Assembly: GCA_027382625.1 (NCBI GenBank)
Contig: JAJKFJ010022630.1
Coordinates: 1 to 64,000 of the forward strand
From: Tetmemena sp. SeJ-2015
Taxonomy: Eukaryota; Ciliophora; Spirotrichea; Sporadotrichida; Oxytrichidae
Length of the DNA stretch: 64,000 nt
Direction of reading: 5' to 3'
In this document: positions 1 to 11,124 of the stretch, one piece after another
Layout: every line of letters begins with the position of its first letter
How positions within the stretch are numbered: position 1 is the first letter of the stretch
The notes under the pieces: generated by a model
What the model was told of the DNA's origin: nothing
Seen by the model: the letters and a program-made list of their open reading frames with translations, nothing else
Databases searched by the model: none
Made by a program: the position numbers and the translations under genes

Positions 1-180
1 AAGCCAAAAAAAATTTTTAATTAAAGGGAAAATATTTTTAAAATTTTTGTTTAGTAAATTTTTTTTTAAAAAATTCTTTTAAAAGATAGAAGATAGTATA
101 TTTGCATTTTTATATATTTTTGCGATATTAAGTAGAATATTAAAATAGAGAAATTCTTTAATATCTGCAATTATTTTCTT
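1..180. other. AT-rich low-complexity start of window
   Basis: Long A and T homopolymers, no gene seen. The texture resembles 24,180-24,380 and may reflect poor consensus quality. Confidence 0.5.
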
Positions 181-189
181 TAGAATGTT

Positions 190-455
190 GCGAATAGTAT
201 TCACCTACTCATCCTTACCAAGTACTCACTGTAAACACCGTCTCACACAGGCACACGTCTCTGGTCACCGGCAGGTTCGAACCCTCACCCCTGGGGCACT
301 CCGCACTGGCCATGATCACACTCCGGCTTCCTGATACTGTTGGTGCTCAGAAGGCGAGATCGTACATGTTGGACCGATGTGCACCCTGGTGGACCTGATC
401 TCTAAGTTTAGTTGCGGTGGAATGTGATTAGTGGAAATTCAGGTGCGGTCGTGAG
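190..455. repeat. GC-rich dispersed block
   Basis: This stretch is far richer in G+C than its surroundings. Its core, read on the minus strand, has a GGGTTCGAACCTGCC-type motif followed by GGTGACC. A related motif (GTTTGAACTGCTCAGGTGACC-like) occurs in the foldback near 4,870, and a related GGGTTTGAACGGC motif near 55,345. The similarity suggests one dispersed family. GGTTCGAACC also resembles a pol III B box, but the flanking T-stem does not pair, so I do not call a tRNA. Confidence 0.35.
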
Positions 456-713
456 ATGGTACGCCCAAATATAAACCATTCACCAATAAACCAATCCGGT
501 AAATTAAAAAAGTTTAGAGATGTTTTAATTATTTTATTAAAATTCGGCTTTCAATTAAATTTCGGCGAGAATATTATACTTTTAAAAAAAACGGCTACTA
601 TTCAGGAACGTTCCATCAGGAAACTCAGCCTGCTCTCCGCTAACGTAGGTCAACAGTCACTCCATCAGTTTAAAATTTTAAAAAACAAAGCTGAAAACAT
701 AATATCTTCCTGA
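456..713 (+). CDS. hypothetical 85-codon ORF
   Basis: The reading frame has no TAA, TAG or TGA until a TGA at 711-713. That is unusual here but can occur by chance. The product is basic and rich in Leu, Ile, Lys and Asn, with no motif I recognise. It begins directly after the GC-rich block, which could carry its promoter. It may be a fragment of a mobile-element protein or a chance ORF. Confidence 0.25.
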   Translation: MVRPNINHSPINQSGKLKKFRDVLIILLKFGFQLNFGENIILLKKTATIQERSIRKLSLLSANVGQQSLHQFKILKNKAENIISS

Positions 714-1142
714 TGTCCACCAGTTGTCATCAAGCTGGAGTTCAGCCACTTCTGCTCGTAATAACAATTATATTTATATATTAAAATTTTGAATTTACCA
801 TAAAAAATATTGTCACTTAAAAACTCTTAATTTTTCTATAAATAGTTGCGAATTTTACCCAATAAACTCTTTATGAGTTATTCATCGAAGATTATACATG
901 AATCAGTCGATCTCCAATGATTTTTTGGAGGTTTTAAGATACTCACTCCTTCCTCATTATTTTTTTATAATAAGAAACTATTTAATGCTATTTAAAATAA
1001 ATATTAACAAAATAAATTACCTACCGTTTTATTTTGTTCATTTGAGTATTTTTCTACAAACTTAAAGTTTTGAATGATTGAGAGAGTTTGTGATTTTGCT
1101 TTTGCTGTGCTAATACAATTAGTAGGTTTACTACTAAATATA
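714..1142. other. no gene seen
   Basis: AT-rich spacer; nothing recognisable. Confidence 0.4.
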
Positions 1143-1645
1143 ATTATAGGGAAGATAGAAATAGGTTAACGCGAATTTATTTAACTAAAATACACAAATT
1201 TTGATAGGAATAATACACCTGCAAAGATTTTGATAACTTCACTGCAATTCAAAAGTTAATCATACAAAAGTATCACCTCCTATTTTTGGATAAAAGAGTT
1301 TTATAGAGCTTTTTATTATTTCCAATTCTCATTTATGCTTCAAGTTTTACTCATATTAAGCAGATCCTTCCTCTAATTAATAAATAAATACATGAAAAAG
1401 TTTACTATACCTTAGTGAAGATCTAAAGCTTGTAAATATATATAGTTTGAAAGTTTTCCTCTTAGTTGAAAATAGATAACTCAAAAAACGAATTCTGCTT
1501 TCCAAGGAGGATGTAGAAAATCAATTTTATATTTAATGATTAAATAAAACTAAAATTTTATTAATTATAAGCTCAATAGTTAATTTAAACATCTTTTCAA
1601 AATTATCTCAAGTATATTGATAACCTATTTCTATCTTCACTATAA
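1143..1645. mobile_element. small TIR element, cargo not recognised
   Basis: The left end reads ATTATAGGGAAGATAGAAAT and the right end, reverse complemented, TTATAGTGAAGATAGAAATA, giving imperfect terminal inverted repeats of about 24 bp. The same end sequence occurs at the right end of the ubiquitin element at 49,648-50,253, so it belongs to the same TIR superfamily. The interior is AT-rich and I recognise no gene in it. It lies only 100 bases from the next TIR element. Confidence 0.5.
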
Positions 1646-1746
1646 AAATCGATTAATTTAAGTCTGACTAATTTTAATAAAATGAATTATAAATTTAATA
1701 AAATCTTTCTGATGTTTCATTAAATTAAACTCTCATAAAAATAAGT

Positions 1747-2370
1747 TATAGGGTGATTATTCATACATGATTGTGCATTTGTTTAACTGAGAATAAATTA
1801 CGTTTGAGTCCTTGTTGAGTGATTGATATTATATTACGCTTTAAATTTAGATAAAATTAATTTAAATGTTAACTACATCTACTTCATCTACTACAACATC
1901 ATTAACAACTACAGCAAAATCAACCACTAAAACCCCAACTTTAAAGTGACATTTGAGGAGACAAGTGCCGAGGATAAATAAGGCATTCCTCCTGATCAAC
2001 AGAGGCTCTTCTTCGCTGGCATGCTCAAAGCGTTACAAAAGTATACTTGGATTTAAGTTCTTTTAAACAACATTAGTAAAGAGATTAACATCATGCGCAA
2101 GCAAATACCGCACTCACTACAACATCAACAAGGAGTCTACTCTCACCCAAAACTACCAACCCTCTTGAACTCGGAGAAAAAAATAAAAGTTAGACTAAGG
2201 CGATATTCGATGGCTATCTTACACTAAACTGGTAGGAGCTCGCTCCCTCATTAATTTAAAATACATAATCAATTAAAACTATCTCTAATTTAATATATAT
2301 CACTTTTTTAAAAACTCTACTTGATTAGGTTTTGCCAATCCTCGATTATGTAATCATATTTACCCTAAAT
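1747..2370 (+). mobile_element. TIR element carrying a ubiquitin-like gene
   Basis: The left end (TATAGGGTGATTATTCATAC) and the right end near 2,339-2,369 are inverted copies of a motif whose family form is TATAGGATGAATATGATTAG. The interval is about 0.62 kb and contains a leader resembling those before the other ubiquitin copies, then a diverged ubiquitin coding region. A similar 3' segment (GGAGCTCGCTCCCTCATTAA here) follows the copy near 43,960, so the repeat extends beyond the coding part. Confidence 0.6.
1866..2235 (+). pseudogene. ubiquitin-like gene, degenerate
   Basis: The ATG at 1,866 opens a Thr/Ser-rich leader (MLTTSTSSTTTS) not found in ordinary ubiquitin. It is followed by a frame with GIPPDQQRLFFAG at about 1,982-2,020, the signature around residues 35-47 of ubiquitin (GIPPDQQRLIFAG). 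After a frameshift, YRTHYNINKESTLTQ appears near 2,105-2,150, matching the RTLSDYNIQKESTLHLV region. Ubiquitin is a 76-residue protein tag whose C-terminal diglycine is joined to target lysines; I see no intact LRGG end here. TAA must be Gln in KQGIPP. It is probably non-functional, but the motif order is right. Confidence 0.7.
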
Positions 2371-3063
2371 TAGGATAAGTAATTTTTAATTTATTTAGCA
2401 ATGATGATTGAACACAAAATCTTTAGCTGATTTTAAAATTACCAGCGTCTGAATAGCCTAAACTTACCAGCAAATCTAGACTTTCACCACAGTATATATA
2501 ATTAATTATTTATAGTTGTTCATAAGTATAATTAGTCATTAAATTATATTTTCAACCACTCTTACATTTAAGCTTAGCTTCGTAATTGTTACGAGAATTT
2601 TAGTTTGTAATTTCTAAATTATAAAAATATACAAATTGCATAAAAGTTTGAATAATATTCAGATTTTTTGAAATATTTTAGTCGATTTGACATTTGAGAT
2701 AATACTTTGCTTGATTTATTTATAGTTTTAAAAATTAAGTTATTTAAATTGGATTTACTTTCTAAAAGGGATAGAATTAATATTTTCTGGTACATTTTCT
2801 TTTGTGTATTAAAGAGAGTTGTCATAGCAAAGAGTACCCTAAAGTTCATATTTGTGAGAGTGTTCGTATTGTCTGCTGATGCAATGATGTTAGTTAGATT
2901 ATAGAGTTTGGCAAGACACCAAAGAAGAAGCAGAGCCTTAGCTATTGTAAATCTAACTACTTTAACAACTTCCTTTTCTTTTGTGAAGCTATTTTATCTC
3001 AAAATGGTTTGTGCCTTCTATTCCATTAGTAATTTACATTCTTCCTACCAAACGTTCTTTATA
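2371..3063. other. no gene seen
   Basis: AT-rich; short ORFs on both strands (2,619-2,904) overlap and look like chance. Confidence 0.4.
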
Positions 3064-3470
3064 GCTGCAATTTTATTAAAATAGATAATTAAATTAGATA
3101 TTAAATTTAAATGGAGCAAATGAGAGAGATTTAATTGTGTCCAAATTAAATAATTATTACACTATTCGATTCACTGTATAATTTTTGGAACTTTATCCTT
3201 TCAATTTTTGTCTGAGAGCCCTCATTCAAGAAGTAAAAGAGACAAAAGTTTAAATGAATCAGATTATTTTGAAAATGAAGATGAGTTTGCATATAAAATC
3301 TCCCTGAACAGAGGTTCTGTGAAATTTATTAAAGAAAAAACTAGTATTAATTTCTAATAAACTATCGAACAAGCTACTGATTAGAGGGTGAATCTGTTAT
3401 TTCAACAGCTATGAAGATGAAACTCCTCATTTATTATTTAAACCAATCTTCGATTTTAATTTAATTCTCA
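3064..3470 (-). repeat. MITE family copy 1
   Basis: A minus-strand copy of a ~0.4-kb repeat also found near 6,868, 8,236, 8,862, 15,206 and 15,726. Ends are AT-rich inverted repeats (GAATTTAATTAAAATCG type). The segment next to one end reads AATAAATGGAGAGTTGCAAC in better copies. No protein is evident. It may be an IES-like or MITE element. Confidence 0.6.
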
Positions 3471-4144
3471 AATATAATTAAGCTAAACGGTTTTCTTTAA
3501 ACTTGCTTTAGGCTAATATTATTGTCGAATTTAGCCTTAAGTGGTTTAGGGGGCTTAATTGACTTATTGACTGATTATAAATATAGTTATCTTAGTTTAA
3601 AATCGTTAAAGAGAGGAGGCTTTTTCTCATTTTAAGTATTTCTATTTTGGTCCTTCTAAATTATATTTTGACAAGTAGAAATACTTTGGCTACTTCCAAA
3701 TTAAGGTCTATTTTAGCTTTATGGTCGTCCCAAACTGCAACCACTCATTTCTTAACTGATATATATAGTATTCATATTTTAATTTAAATAAACTACTTTA
3801 TCTCTATACTTATCCACAAATTTAGTATTCAACACAAACTATTTTAATACATTTTTAATTACTTATTTATTAAATAACTTATTATCTACAGTTATTAATA
3901 AAATAATTTATGAAATTAAAAAAAAATTTACAACTATTCGGGTTAAACTTAATTTTCAAAACGATACTTAAGGTAAATAAATTATTAAAAATATAGTTAT
4001 TCCGCGTCTTAAAATTTAAGCAGATAAATTTTCTCCAATAGCTCACTTCAATTTGGAGTAGTACATGAAGATTATTCATAGACAAAGTTATGTGCGAGAT
4101 AAGGTAGAGTGAATATTTAGGAAAAGTATTTAAGCTTACTTATG
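3471..4144. other. no gene seen
   Basis: AT-rich spacer without recognisable features. Confidence 0.4.
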
Positions 4145-4640
4145 ACTTAAGTCACTTTTGCTTATCTGGGAAGAAGGGATTCAGGTTCCTTTCTCTCTTC
4201 TATTGGGCCAGATGGACCTAGCTTCCTCATCTTCGAAACTGCTCCCCCATCTATGTGCATCTCGTCGTCCCTAAGTTTGTATAGTGATAGACGCTTGCTC
4301 ACCTCGATGCTTGTATTTTGCTTCCGTGCTCTGAATACCTTTGCTCTCTCCTTCATTAAGTAGATGCCAGTGCCAGGTTTCTCTACACAGTTAAACTCTA
4401 AAACTTACTAGAGAAGTAGGGATACTTCTGAAGCTGCTCAAACCATTCGTCGCTGATAACTATTCCTTGCTTCTTTGGGTCGTTCTCCTCTACTTAGAAT
4501 CTCTTCCTGTGTGCATCTTCAATGATCTCTTTGAGGTACTCTGCACGTACAGTAGCAAGGACGCCAAAGAAGAACCTTCGTTCTGGCAACTTGTTTGAGA
4601 GTTGTTCCTTGTTAGGAAGGAAATATTCTCTTAGATCTTA
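4145..4640 (-). pseudogene. TBE '22-kDa-like' protein, 5'-truncated
   Basis: Reading leftward from about 4,640 with TAA/TAG as Gln gives a protein with LPERRFFFGVLATVRAEYL, then IIEDAHRKR, ISDEWFEQLQKYPYFSSK, a frameshift near 4,380, then GTGIYLMKERAKVFRARKQ. The same layout (a 'LL.tvd..gi..mI.dA..kR' block, a 60-residue gap, then a basic end) is seen at 21,905-22,546 and 36,875-37,572, each beside a DDE transposase, so I assign it to that companion family. A close but more broken copy lies at 29,110-29,900 on the same strand. The N-terminus is missing because the foldback at 4,719 starts just upstream. Role in transposition is unknown. Confidence 0.55.
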
Positions 4641-4718
4641 TCTTGAATGGTTTACAATTCAATTATAAATATTTTTATTTCATAAATTTATTAAATATAA
4701 TAAAAATATTATTATTAA

Positions 4719-5419
4719 AAATTTAGAATTGATTTTTAAAATTGGAAATAAATAAATTAATTCGATTGAGTACGTTAAATCTTCGTAAACATCTCCATCT
4801 GCGTGAATACCCAACACTGGTCACAGTAGTAGCCGATGTCTGTACAGTGGGTCGGGAGATACCCTCCGCAGGGTGTTTGAACTGCTCAGGTGACCGGAGG
4901 CGGTGTGTCTGTGTGCAGAGGTGTGTCATGTGAGAGCCTACTGGAGAGGAGAGGAGCAGTGTTAGGTATCAGAGCATAAAGAGACTATGAAGTACTGCTG
5001 TGACAGTGAGGGACGGATAAGTTAGGTCACCTGAGCAGTTCAAACACCCTGCGGAGGGTATCTCCCGACCCACTATGGGGTACAGACATCGGCTACTACT
5101 GTGACCAGTGTTGGGTATTCACGCAGATGGAGATGTTTACGAAGGATACTGAATAGATGACAAGGCACATGGCTATGGAAAGTACATGCACAAAGATGGG
5201 GCTCAACTCTCTCTAAGCTCTCTTTTTGTCAGAAAGTCAGAAAAGAACTCTCTCTCATATTTACCAAAATCAGAAAGTCAGAACTTTAATTTTAAGACCT
5301 AATCAGTTACACTCTATAACTCTAATTTATAACTTGAATTTATTTAATTAAGGGGTTATTTAACGTACTCAAACGAATTAATTTATTTATTTCCAATTTT
5401 AAAAATCAATTCTAAATTT
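4719..5419. repeat. foldback 1 (long inverted repeat)
   Basis: Arm 1 is 4,719-4,895. Arm 2 is 5,025-5,144 plus 5,358-5,419, interrupted by a 213-bp insert. The arms are nearly identical; for example GGGAGATACCCTCCGCAGGG occurs in one and its complement in the other. Each arm is AT-rich outside and GC-rich inside. An ATG at 4,742 opens an ORF running into the loop, so the arms may be an inverted duplication of a gene's 5' end. The loop is about 130 bases. Confidence 0.85.
5145..5357 (+). pseudogene. insert in foldback arm with MORN-repeat-like segment
   Basis: The insert splits arm 2 of foldback 1. Near its left end, about 5,150-5,200, one frame reads IDDKAHGYGKYMHKDGA, which matches the MORN consensus (hGyGkyvh.dGa.YeG). 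MORN repeats occur in tandem in membrane-associated and ciliary proteins; only one unit is present. The rest of the insert is not recognised. It could be a tiny piece of a somatic gene left in germline DNA, or a coincidence of a short motif. Confidence 0.4.
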
Positions 5420-5640
5420 ATAATAATCAACTAAATGTTTGAATGATATATGAATGATATTATTTCATTATTGTAACCTATATGCATATCCTTGGTCATA
5501 ATAATATAATAGCAATGCATTTATGACAAGCAGATGTGTTGCTTTTTAAGTTTTAAACTTAGTGAAGTCTGTAGATCACTCCTGTATTAGTGTTTTAGAG
5601 TTATATTTTTTAATAAAATAATTAAATCTTTAACAATAAC

Positions 5641-6260
5641 TCATTAGAGGCTCTCTTCGGAATTAAAGCTATCACACTGGTCTTGCTTCTGTTACTCGTC
5701 GTCTTCAGAGTAAGATTTATTTGTTCTGTCCCATTTTTTGCCTCAGATTTATTTTTGTCGATTTGTTCCATGAGTTTCAAGAAATGAATCCAATTCCTTC
5801 TTGATAGATCTACAGAATCTTAAATAAATTCATGAATTCCAGCAAAATCCCTCGATTAAGATTGTTCGATTATTTTTGCAGAGAAATGATCCCCTGCACA
5901 TTCTCATATAATAGGCAGGCTCTTAAAGATGGTATAAATTAAATTATACGGACTTTTATCAACATAGTTTGATACAAAGTTAAGGAGTGTTCTAAAAATG
6001 GATGATTAAGGGTAAATTCATGTCTTTTGTGGATGACTTGAGTATTGAGCAATACTTTCATCTTTGATATAGATGAATATGGAGAGTTGATTAGGTCCAA
6101 TATTTTCTATTTTTCTCTGGAGCAATTTAGTTTCCTTCAGTCTTTACTCAAGTAGTTGTTTCCCAGATTTGTTGGTTTTCTAGTTTGTATCGTTATCCTT
6201 GATCACAAGTACGTCTTATTTAAGTCCAGAATTGTTTAAGGGGTCAAGCTTTTAAAAATA
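5641..6260 (-). pseudogene. acidic-tailed ORF, copy A (possible retroelement ORF1)
   Basis: Read leftward with TAA/TAG as Gln, the product ends in YSEDDEQQKQDQCDSFNSEE and a TGA at 5,641-5,643. Copy B (45,679-46,266) ends similarly (EASEDDEDQRDDVSDVHNQD), and the preceding stretch also aligns (LMEQIDKNKSEAKN here against QMSLELKEKVEF). Both copies have multiple CTATTTAATAA motifs upstream. No zinc knuckle or other domain is recognisable. The shared upstream motif also precedes a LINE reverse transcriptase at 55.7-56.3 kb, so an ORF1-like role is possible but is inference. More broken than copy B. Confidence 0.45.
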
Positions 6261-6279
6261 TCATTTATTTTATAATGAT

Positions 6280-6640
6280 AGGTAGAGATCATCTTAGGTT
6301 TGTTAGGTGTTGTTCGTTGCTGTGTTCCAACATCTAATACTCTAATGCATAAATCGTGTTAGTGATTGATTAAATATTTGATTAGAGTTTTGTGATTATT
6401 AAATAGGCTTGGAATCCGTGAAGTCTTTAATTAAATGATGCCTAATTGTTTAATTATTGATGTAATTAAAGCAATTTAATGATAAAATAGGATTGTCAGT
6501 TTGTTATTAAATAGTGGTATGTTTGGTAGATCTCTTCGGAGACCCTATGTGTTAAAGATGCTTGGATTTATTAGAGGGTTAGTTTCCTTGTTTCCAATGT
6601 TTTTTTTTGCGTTGCTTTCCAACTTATATTGGTAAAATGA
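6280..6640 (-). repeat. upstream region with repeated CTATTTAATAA motifs
   Basis: Several degenerate copies of CTATTTAATAA/CTATTTAATAAT on the minus strand, upstream of ORF copy A. The same arrangement occurs at 46,400-46,650 and 56,480-56,620. It may be a promoter or 5' UTR module of a retroelement. Confidence 0.45.
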
Positions 6641-6867
6641 TATTGCCAATCAAAATCTATTTTATGTTACAATTGTAGATATATTTGTAAGTCTCTAATA
6701 AGAGCAAGGTAGATGACTGGAAGCATCTCTACTCTTCTTTTAGAACGAGTTAAAAGATAAAATAAATAATAAGGCCCTTAGACTAGTCAGTTTGATTCCA
6801 TTCTGTAAGGAGTTCTTGAGAAGAAGTATTTCAATTGCTTGTAGGATTTAATTAGCTTAAGGTATAA

Positions 6868-7276
6868 TTAATAATTTAATTAAAATCGAAGATTAGTTAA
6901 AATAGCAAATGGAGAGTTGCAACTTCGTGGCTGTTGAAATCGCAGATTCAACCCCTAATCTGCAGCTTGTTCGATAGAGAATCAAAAATTAATATGAGTT
7001 TCTTCTTAAGTCATCTTCTAAGCACCTCTCAGTAGCGAGATAAGGTGAGCGCGAGTCGATCATATTCAAATTTCCGGTCTTCAAAAACTTGTGTGGCTTA
7101 TAACTCTGTACTGAGCGTTCCCACACAAAAATTTGCAAGGATATAAAATTATTAGAATTCTATGCTGAATCGAATGGTGTAATAATTAATTAGAAATAAG
7201 ATACTTTAACTGATCTGATTCCATTTTACTTAAATTTAATAATTAATTAAATTTTCAATTAAATTCTCAGCTATAT
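6868..7276 (+). repeat. MITE family copy 2
   Basis: Starts TTTAATTAAAATCGAAGATT and ends CAATTAAATTCTCAGC. It shares with copies 4 and 5 AATGGAGAGTTGCAAC near the left end and CAGCTTGTTCGATAGAGAAT in the first half. No coding potential seen. Confidence 0.7.
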
Positions 7277-8235
7277 GTTGCTGATAAGTTATGCCAGAGA
7301 GATAATGATGCTACTTTAGAGCTTGATTCCCAGAGTCCCTTGTTTAATTAATTATAAGAGGTTAATGAAAGATATTAAACTTCTAATTTAATAATTGCTT
7401 TTATAGTCAAGCATTTAAATTAAATATCAAAAGTCTTCTAATTAATTTGAATTATTTTAAGCATTCCAAATAAATAAATATAACTCCTGATCTCTAAAGT
7501 TCCTCGTTTATTAATCCTTCTGATTAAAATAATCAATTTGCAAAGCTAAGTATCCACTAGTTAAAAAAGTGTCAGTTTAATTAATCAATTCTGTGGCAAC
7601 AATATAAGTAAAATACGAATAGTTGATCGAGAAATTCAAAATGCTTAAAATTAAACCGAAATCAAATACAAGCTGGAATTTAAACGAGCAAGTTAGTTAA
7701 TCGTAATAATAAATAAATGGAGTACGAACTAAAAACATTATCCAAATCTCCTCGTCTATACAATTCCTCATTTAGGCAGACATTCCCAAACGATGGTCAT
7801 TAAAACTATGAAATTATCCAATCAAAAAATGTAAGAGCATATTTATTCTTGAATTATTAATGTTTTAGCCAATCAGAAAAGTATTCTAGATTACTCATGC
7901 AATTATAATGTCGCAAAATTTCATCATGCAATTAAAATACTATGAGACTTTAAACTTATATATATATGCACATATTCCTTACTCACTTTCTAATTCAAAC
8001 TTGCATTTTCATTTGTGATCTGACTTGTAATTAAAAAACCCAGGTCTTTTGTCGTTTTATTTGTACTTATTTGTATTTCTCAATCAACTATTCGTATTTG
8101 ACTTATAATAAAAAATTAAATTTTATAATTTATAAGGCAATTGAAAGTAGTAAAATCCTAAATATCTTATTATTACAAGCAAATTACTTTAATGATATAA
8201 TTTAATATTCTTTATTTGTTTTATTTGGTAAATCT
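7277..8235. other. no gene seen
   Basis: AT-rich spacer without recognised features. Confidence 0.4.
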
Positions 8236-8652
8236 ATTATAGCTGAGAATTTAATAAAAAAGAGAATTAAATTAATAATAAATATTTCTAAAATAGAAAT
8301 CTGCAACAGTTGTAGTGTGAGAAATTGGGCTGAAATTATTACCATTAGATTAAGCATGAAATTGTAAGCAACTTTGATCCTTGTAACTTCTTCGAAGGAG
8401 TTTTTTGTAGAGAGTTACTTCGGTCATAAGCTTGTGAACTTGGTTAATTTCTTGGTTCGAAAACAAAGTCATCAAGATCTTTTATAAGAGAGCTCCTATC
8501 GTAATGATGGCACAACAAACTCCTATTAAATTTTAATTAGCTATAAAACAAGCCCCATATTAAGCTACCTACCTCATAATTTAACGGCCAACATTTTAAA
8601 AAATTCTTCATTTATTATTTTAACTTAATTCCGATTTTCATTTAAATTTTTA
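8236..8652 (-). repeat. MITE family copy 3
   Basis: Begins GCTGAGAATTTAATAAAAAA and ends in CATTTATTATTTTAACTTAA...CGATTTTCATTTAAA, the reverse orientation of copy 4. Copies 3 and 4 lie head to head about 210 bases apart. Confidence 0.65.
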
Positions 8653-8861
8653 CTATAATAGTATGAGTTGATTCCTTAATAAAATCTTAAGCTTATTATT
8701 ATAAGTGTTCTTCTTTTAGCAAGAATTTTCCATAACTTTCATATAATAATGTATCTAAAAATATAATAACTCTTTGTCTAATTTAATAATCCTAACTATA
8801 ATTAACAATAAAAATAAAGTAAATTGTTTATAGATATAAAATAAATACTATTGATTTAGTA

Positions 8862-9266
8862 GGAATTTAATTAAAATCGATGATTGATTAAAATAATAAA
8901 TGGAGAGTTTCAACTTTGTTCCAGATGAAATAGAAGATTCACTCCCTGATTTGCAGCTTGTTCGATAGAGAATCAAAAATTAGAGGTTCTTCTTTGATCG
9001 TCCTCGCTGCACCTCAGCAGTGAGATATGATGTACCCACTCTTCTCAATTTTGAATATCAGTTTCTACTAAACTAGTGTCGCTTTTAACTCTAGACTGAG
9101 CGCTCCCACTTAAAAGTTGCAAGGATAAAAAGTTCTTAGAATTTTATACTGAATTGAATGGTCTAATTATTATTCAAATTGGGCACACTTCAACTGCCAC
9201 TGATTTCTACTATTTTAATTTTAGATATAATTTAATTCTTTTTTTTAAATTAAATTCTCAGCTTTA
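8862..9266 (+). repeat. MITE family copy 4
   Basis: Best-preserved copy. Left end GAATTTAATTAAAATCGATG, then AATAAATGGAGAGTTTCAAC and CAGCTTGTTCGATAGAGAAT; right end TTAAATTAAATTCTCAGC. The ends form a short inverted repeat (GAGAATTTAATT). Confidence 0.7.
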
Positions 9267-9794
9267 ATATATGATAGAGTAAGATAAATATTGAATTCAT
9301 AGCCGTTTAAAACATTTTTAATAATAGGAAAAAATTCCATTTTAATTTTGAATATGTTTATTGAAGAGCAAGTATTATTATGTCTGGGCTAAGTTGATAA
9401 TATCTGACTGCCTTCTCTTGATTATTCATACCAGGTATATCAACACAATATCTCTTTTTTTAAAATTCGTCTCTATACGGATGATAATGGATTATGATAG
9501 CTTCGATCTTTAAGTTAGTTTAATTATAACTTATAAAGATAATTTATATATTTATTAAACCTCTATGGCAAGAAATTCCCTTTAAAAATTTTGTTAAGAA
9601 CTTACTCATTTTCTATTTTTATTAATTTTTCAAAATATAATTTAGACTTAAAAAAGAACTCATTATGCATTAATTTAAAACAAAATTATTTAAAAATAAA
9701 ATAATGACAAGCTAAATTTTAATCCTTACTTTCTCTATTCTAATTTTGTACTGTTATAAATTTTTAAAATATTTATTAAATAATAAACTATAAC
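9267..9794. other. no gene seen
   Basis: AT-rich spacer. Confidence 0.4.
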
Positions 9795-10511
9795 ATGTCT
9801 CAAATCGACAGAATCATTGAAGAAATAAAATTATGGACTAAAATTATACTAATGCACCTCTAATCAGGTTCATCAAACTACATCAATAATTAAAATTTCA
9901 AATCTTTTAATTATTCAATCAGACTCTAAATACAATTTAAGTATGGAGTTATATTTAAAGACTTCAGAGACGAGATCAAGGTCTTCATTAATAATTATTT
10001 AATAGCAAAATAAAAATATTATAAAGCGTCTGTCGGATAAATCAGCTCTAACAAATCTCAAAGCTATATAGAAGGGGAAGTTGGATTTATAAATAATCTT
10101 AAAATGGCTTAAATAGTAATCAAAATAGAAATAATAAAGGACAAACACCAGCAATTTTAACATAACTATTTTCAAATGAAACTTGTAGTATTTTTAAATT
10201 ATTTTCTTTTGAGTTCCTAAGTATAATATAAAAAATACTCGTTCGCAAAAATTATAAACTTACTTTTTTACACATATCTCTCCATAATTTTTCCATAATA
10301 ATCCCGCTCAAGCTCTTTCTACTATATGTTACGTGAACAGAAAGGGTAAGAAAAATTTGGAAAAACGAGCGAACATACAGAAACATTTGTAAGCTGTCTA
10401 AAGAATAATTTTAAGTTAGATGAAACCAAACCCAAATTCATCACTTCATCACCACAAGAAAAAAATTAATTAACAAAAAAGGCAATGAGGCTAAATGTGG
10501 AAGAATAGTGA
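9795..10511 (+). CDS. hypothetical protein, 238 codons
   Basis: With TAA/TAG as Gln the frame is open from ATG 9,795 to TGA 10,509-10,511. Runs of this length free of TGA are expected by chance in such AT-rich DNA, so length alone is weak support. The last third looks protein-like (FGKTSEHTETFVSCLKNNFK, then SSPQEKNQLTKKAMRLNVEE), with Lys, Glu and Ser enriched. The first two thirds are Ile/Asn/Tyr-rich. No family is recognised. Confidence 0.35.
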
Positions 10512-11124
10512 AAGTTGGTTCCTAAAAAAGCTTTAAATACTTTCCAGTTGCTAAACTCTTTTTCACACTCTATCATATGCAACTTTTAGATTAGACAGTT
10601 CGATAATTTCTCATAAATTCTAATTATATTTATAGATTTTAGGTTCTAGCATTAATTTTTGTAGTCCTTCAAATTATATAGGTTGTGGTTTAAGATGAGC
10701 GAGTGATTAAAGACTAAGGAATTGCAATTTTTCATTCTCGCTATGGAATGCATAAAAATCCATGAGCCTTTCACTTTCGTATTGCCATAGCTTAATAATC
10801 TTTACCAAATTAGAAGGCCTTCAAGGCTACAGCTCAATAGAATTAACGAAATACCTGCAAATCTTTACGCTTAGATTCAAGATAACATTGGCGCAAAAAT
10901 TACTCTATAAATTTTAGATTCTAATTTCATAATAAGTAAATATTTTTTTAATGTTTGCCTGTTCTGCAATTTGCCTATTTTATTTAAATTATATTCATTT
11001 TATCCTGCCAATTTGATTATTATAAACGCTCTATACTTAAAATGAATGTATCTAAATAAAGATAAAGTTTATTTTCCTTCAAAAATTTATATTTTAGTGT
11101 ATCTTATAACAACTTTTTGTCTCT
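10512..11124. other. no gene seen
   Basis: AT-rich spacer. Confidence 0.4.

Noticed and set aside
260..300. GGTTCGAACC motif suggesting a tRNA
   Set aside because: Flanking bases do not pair into a T-stem and no acceptor, D or anticodon arm can be built.
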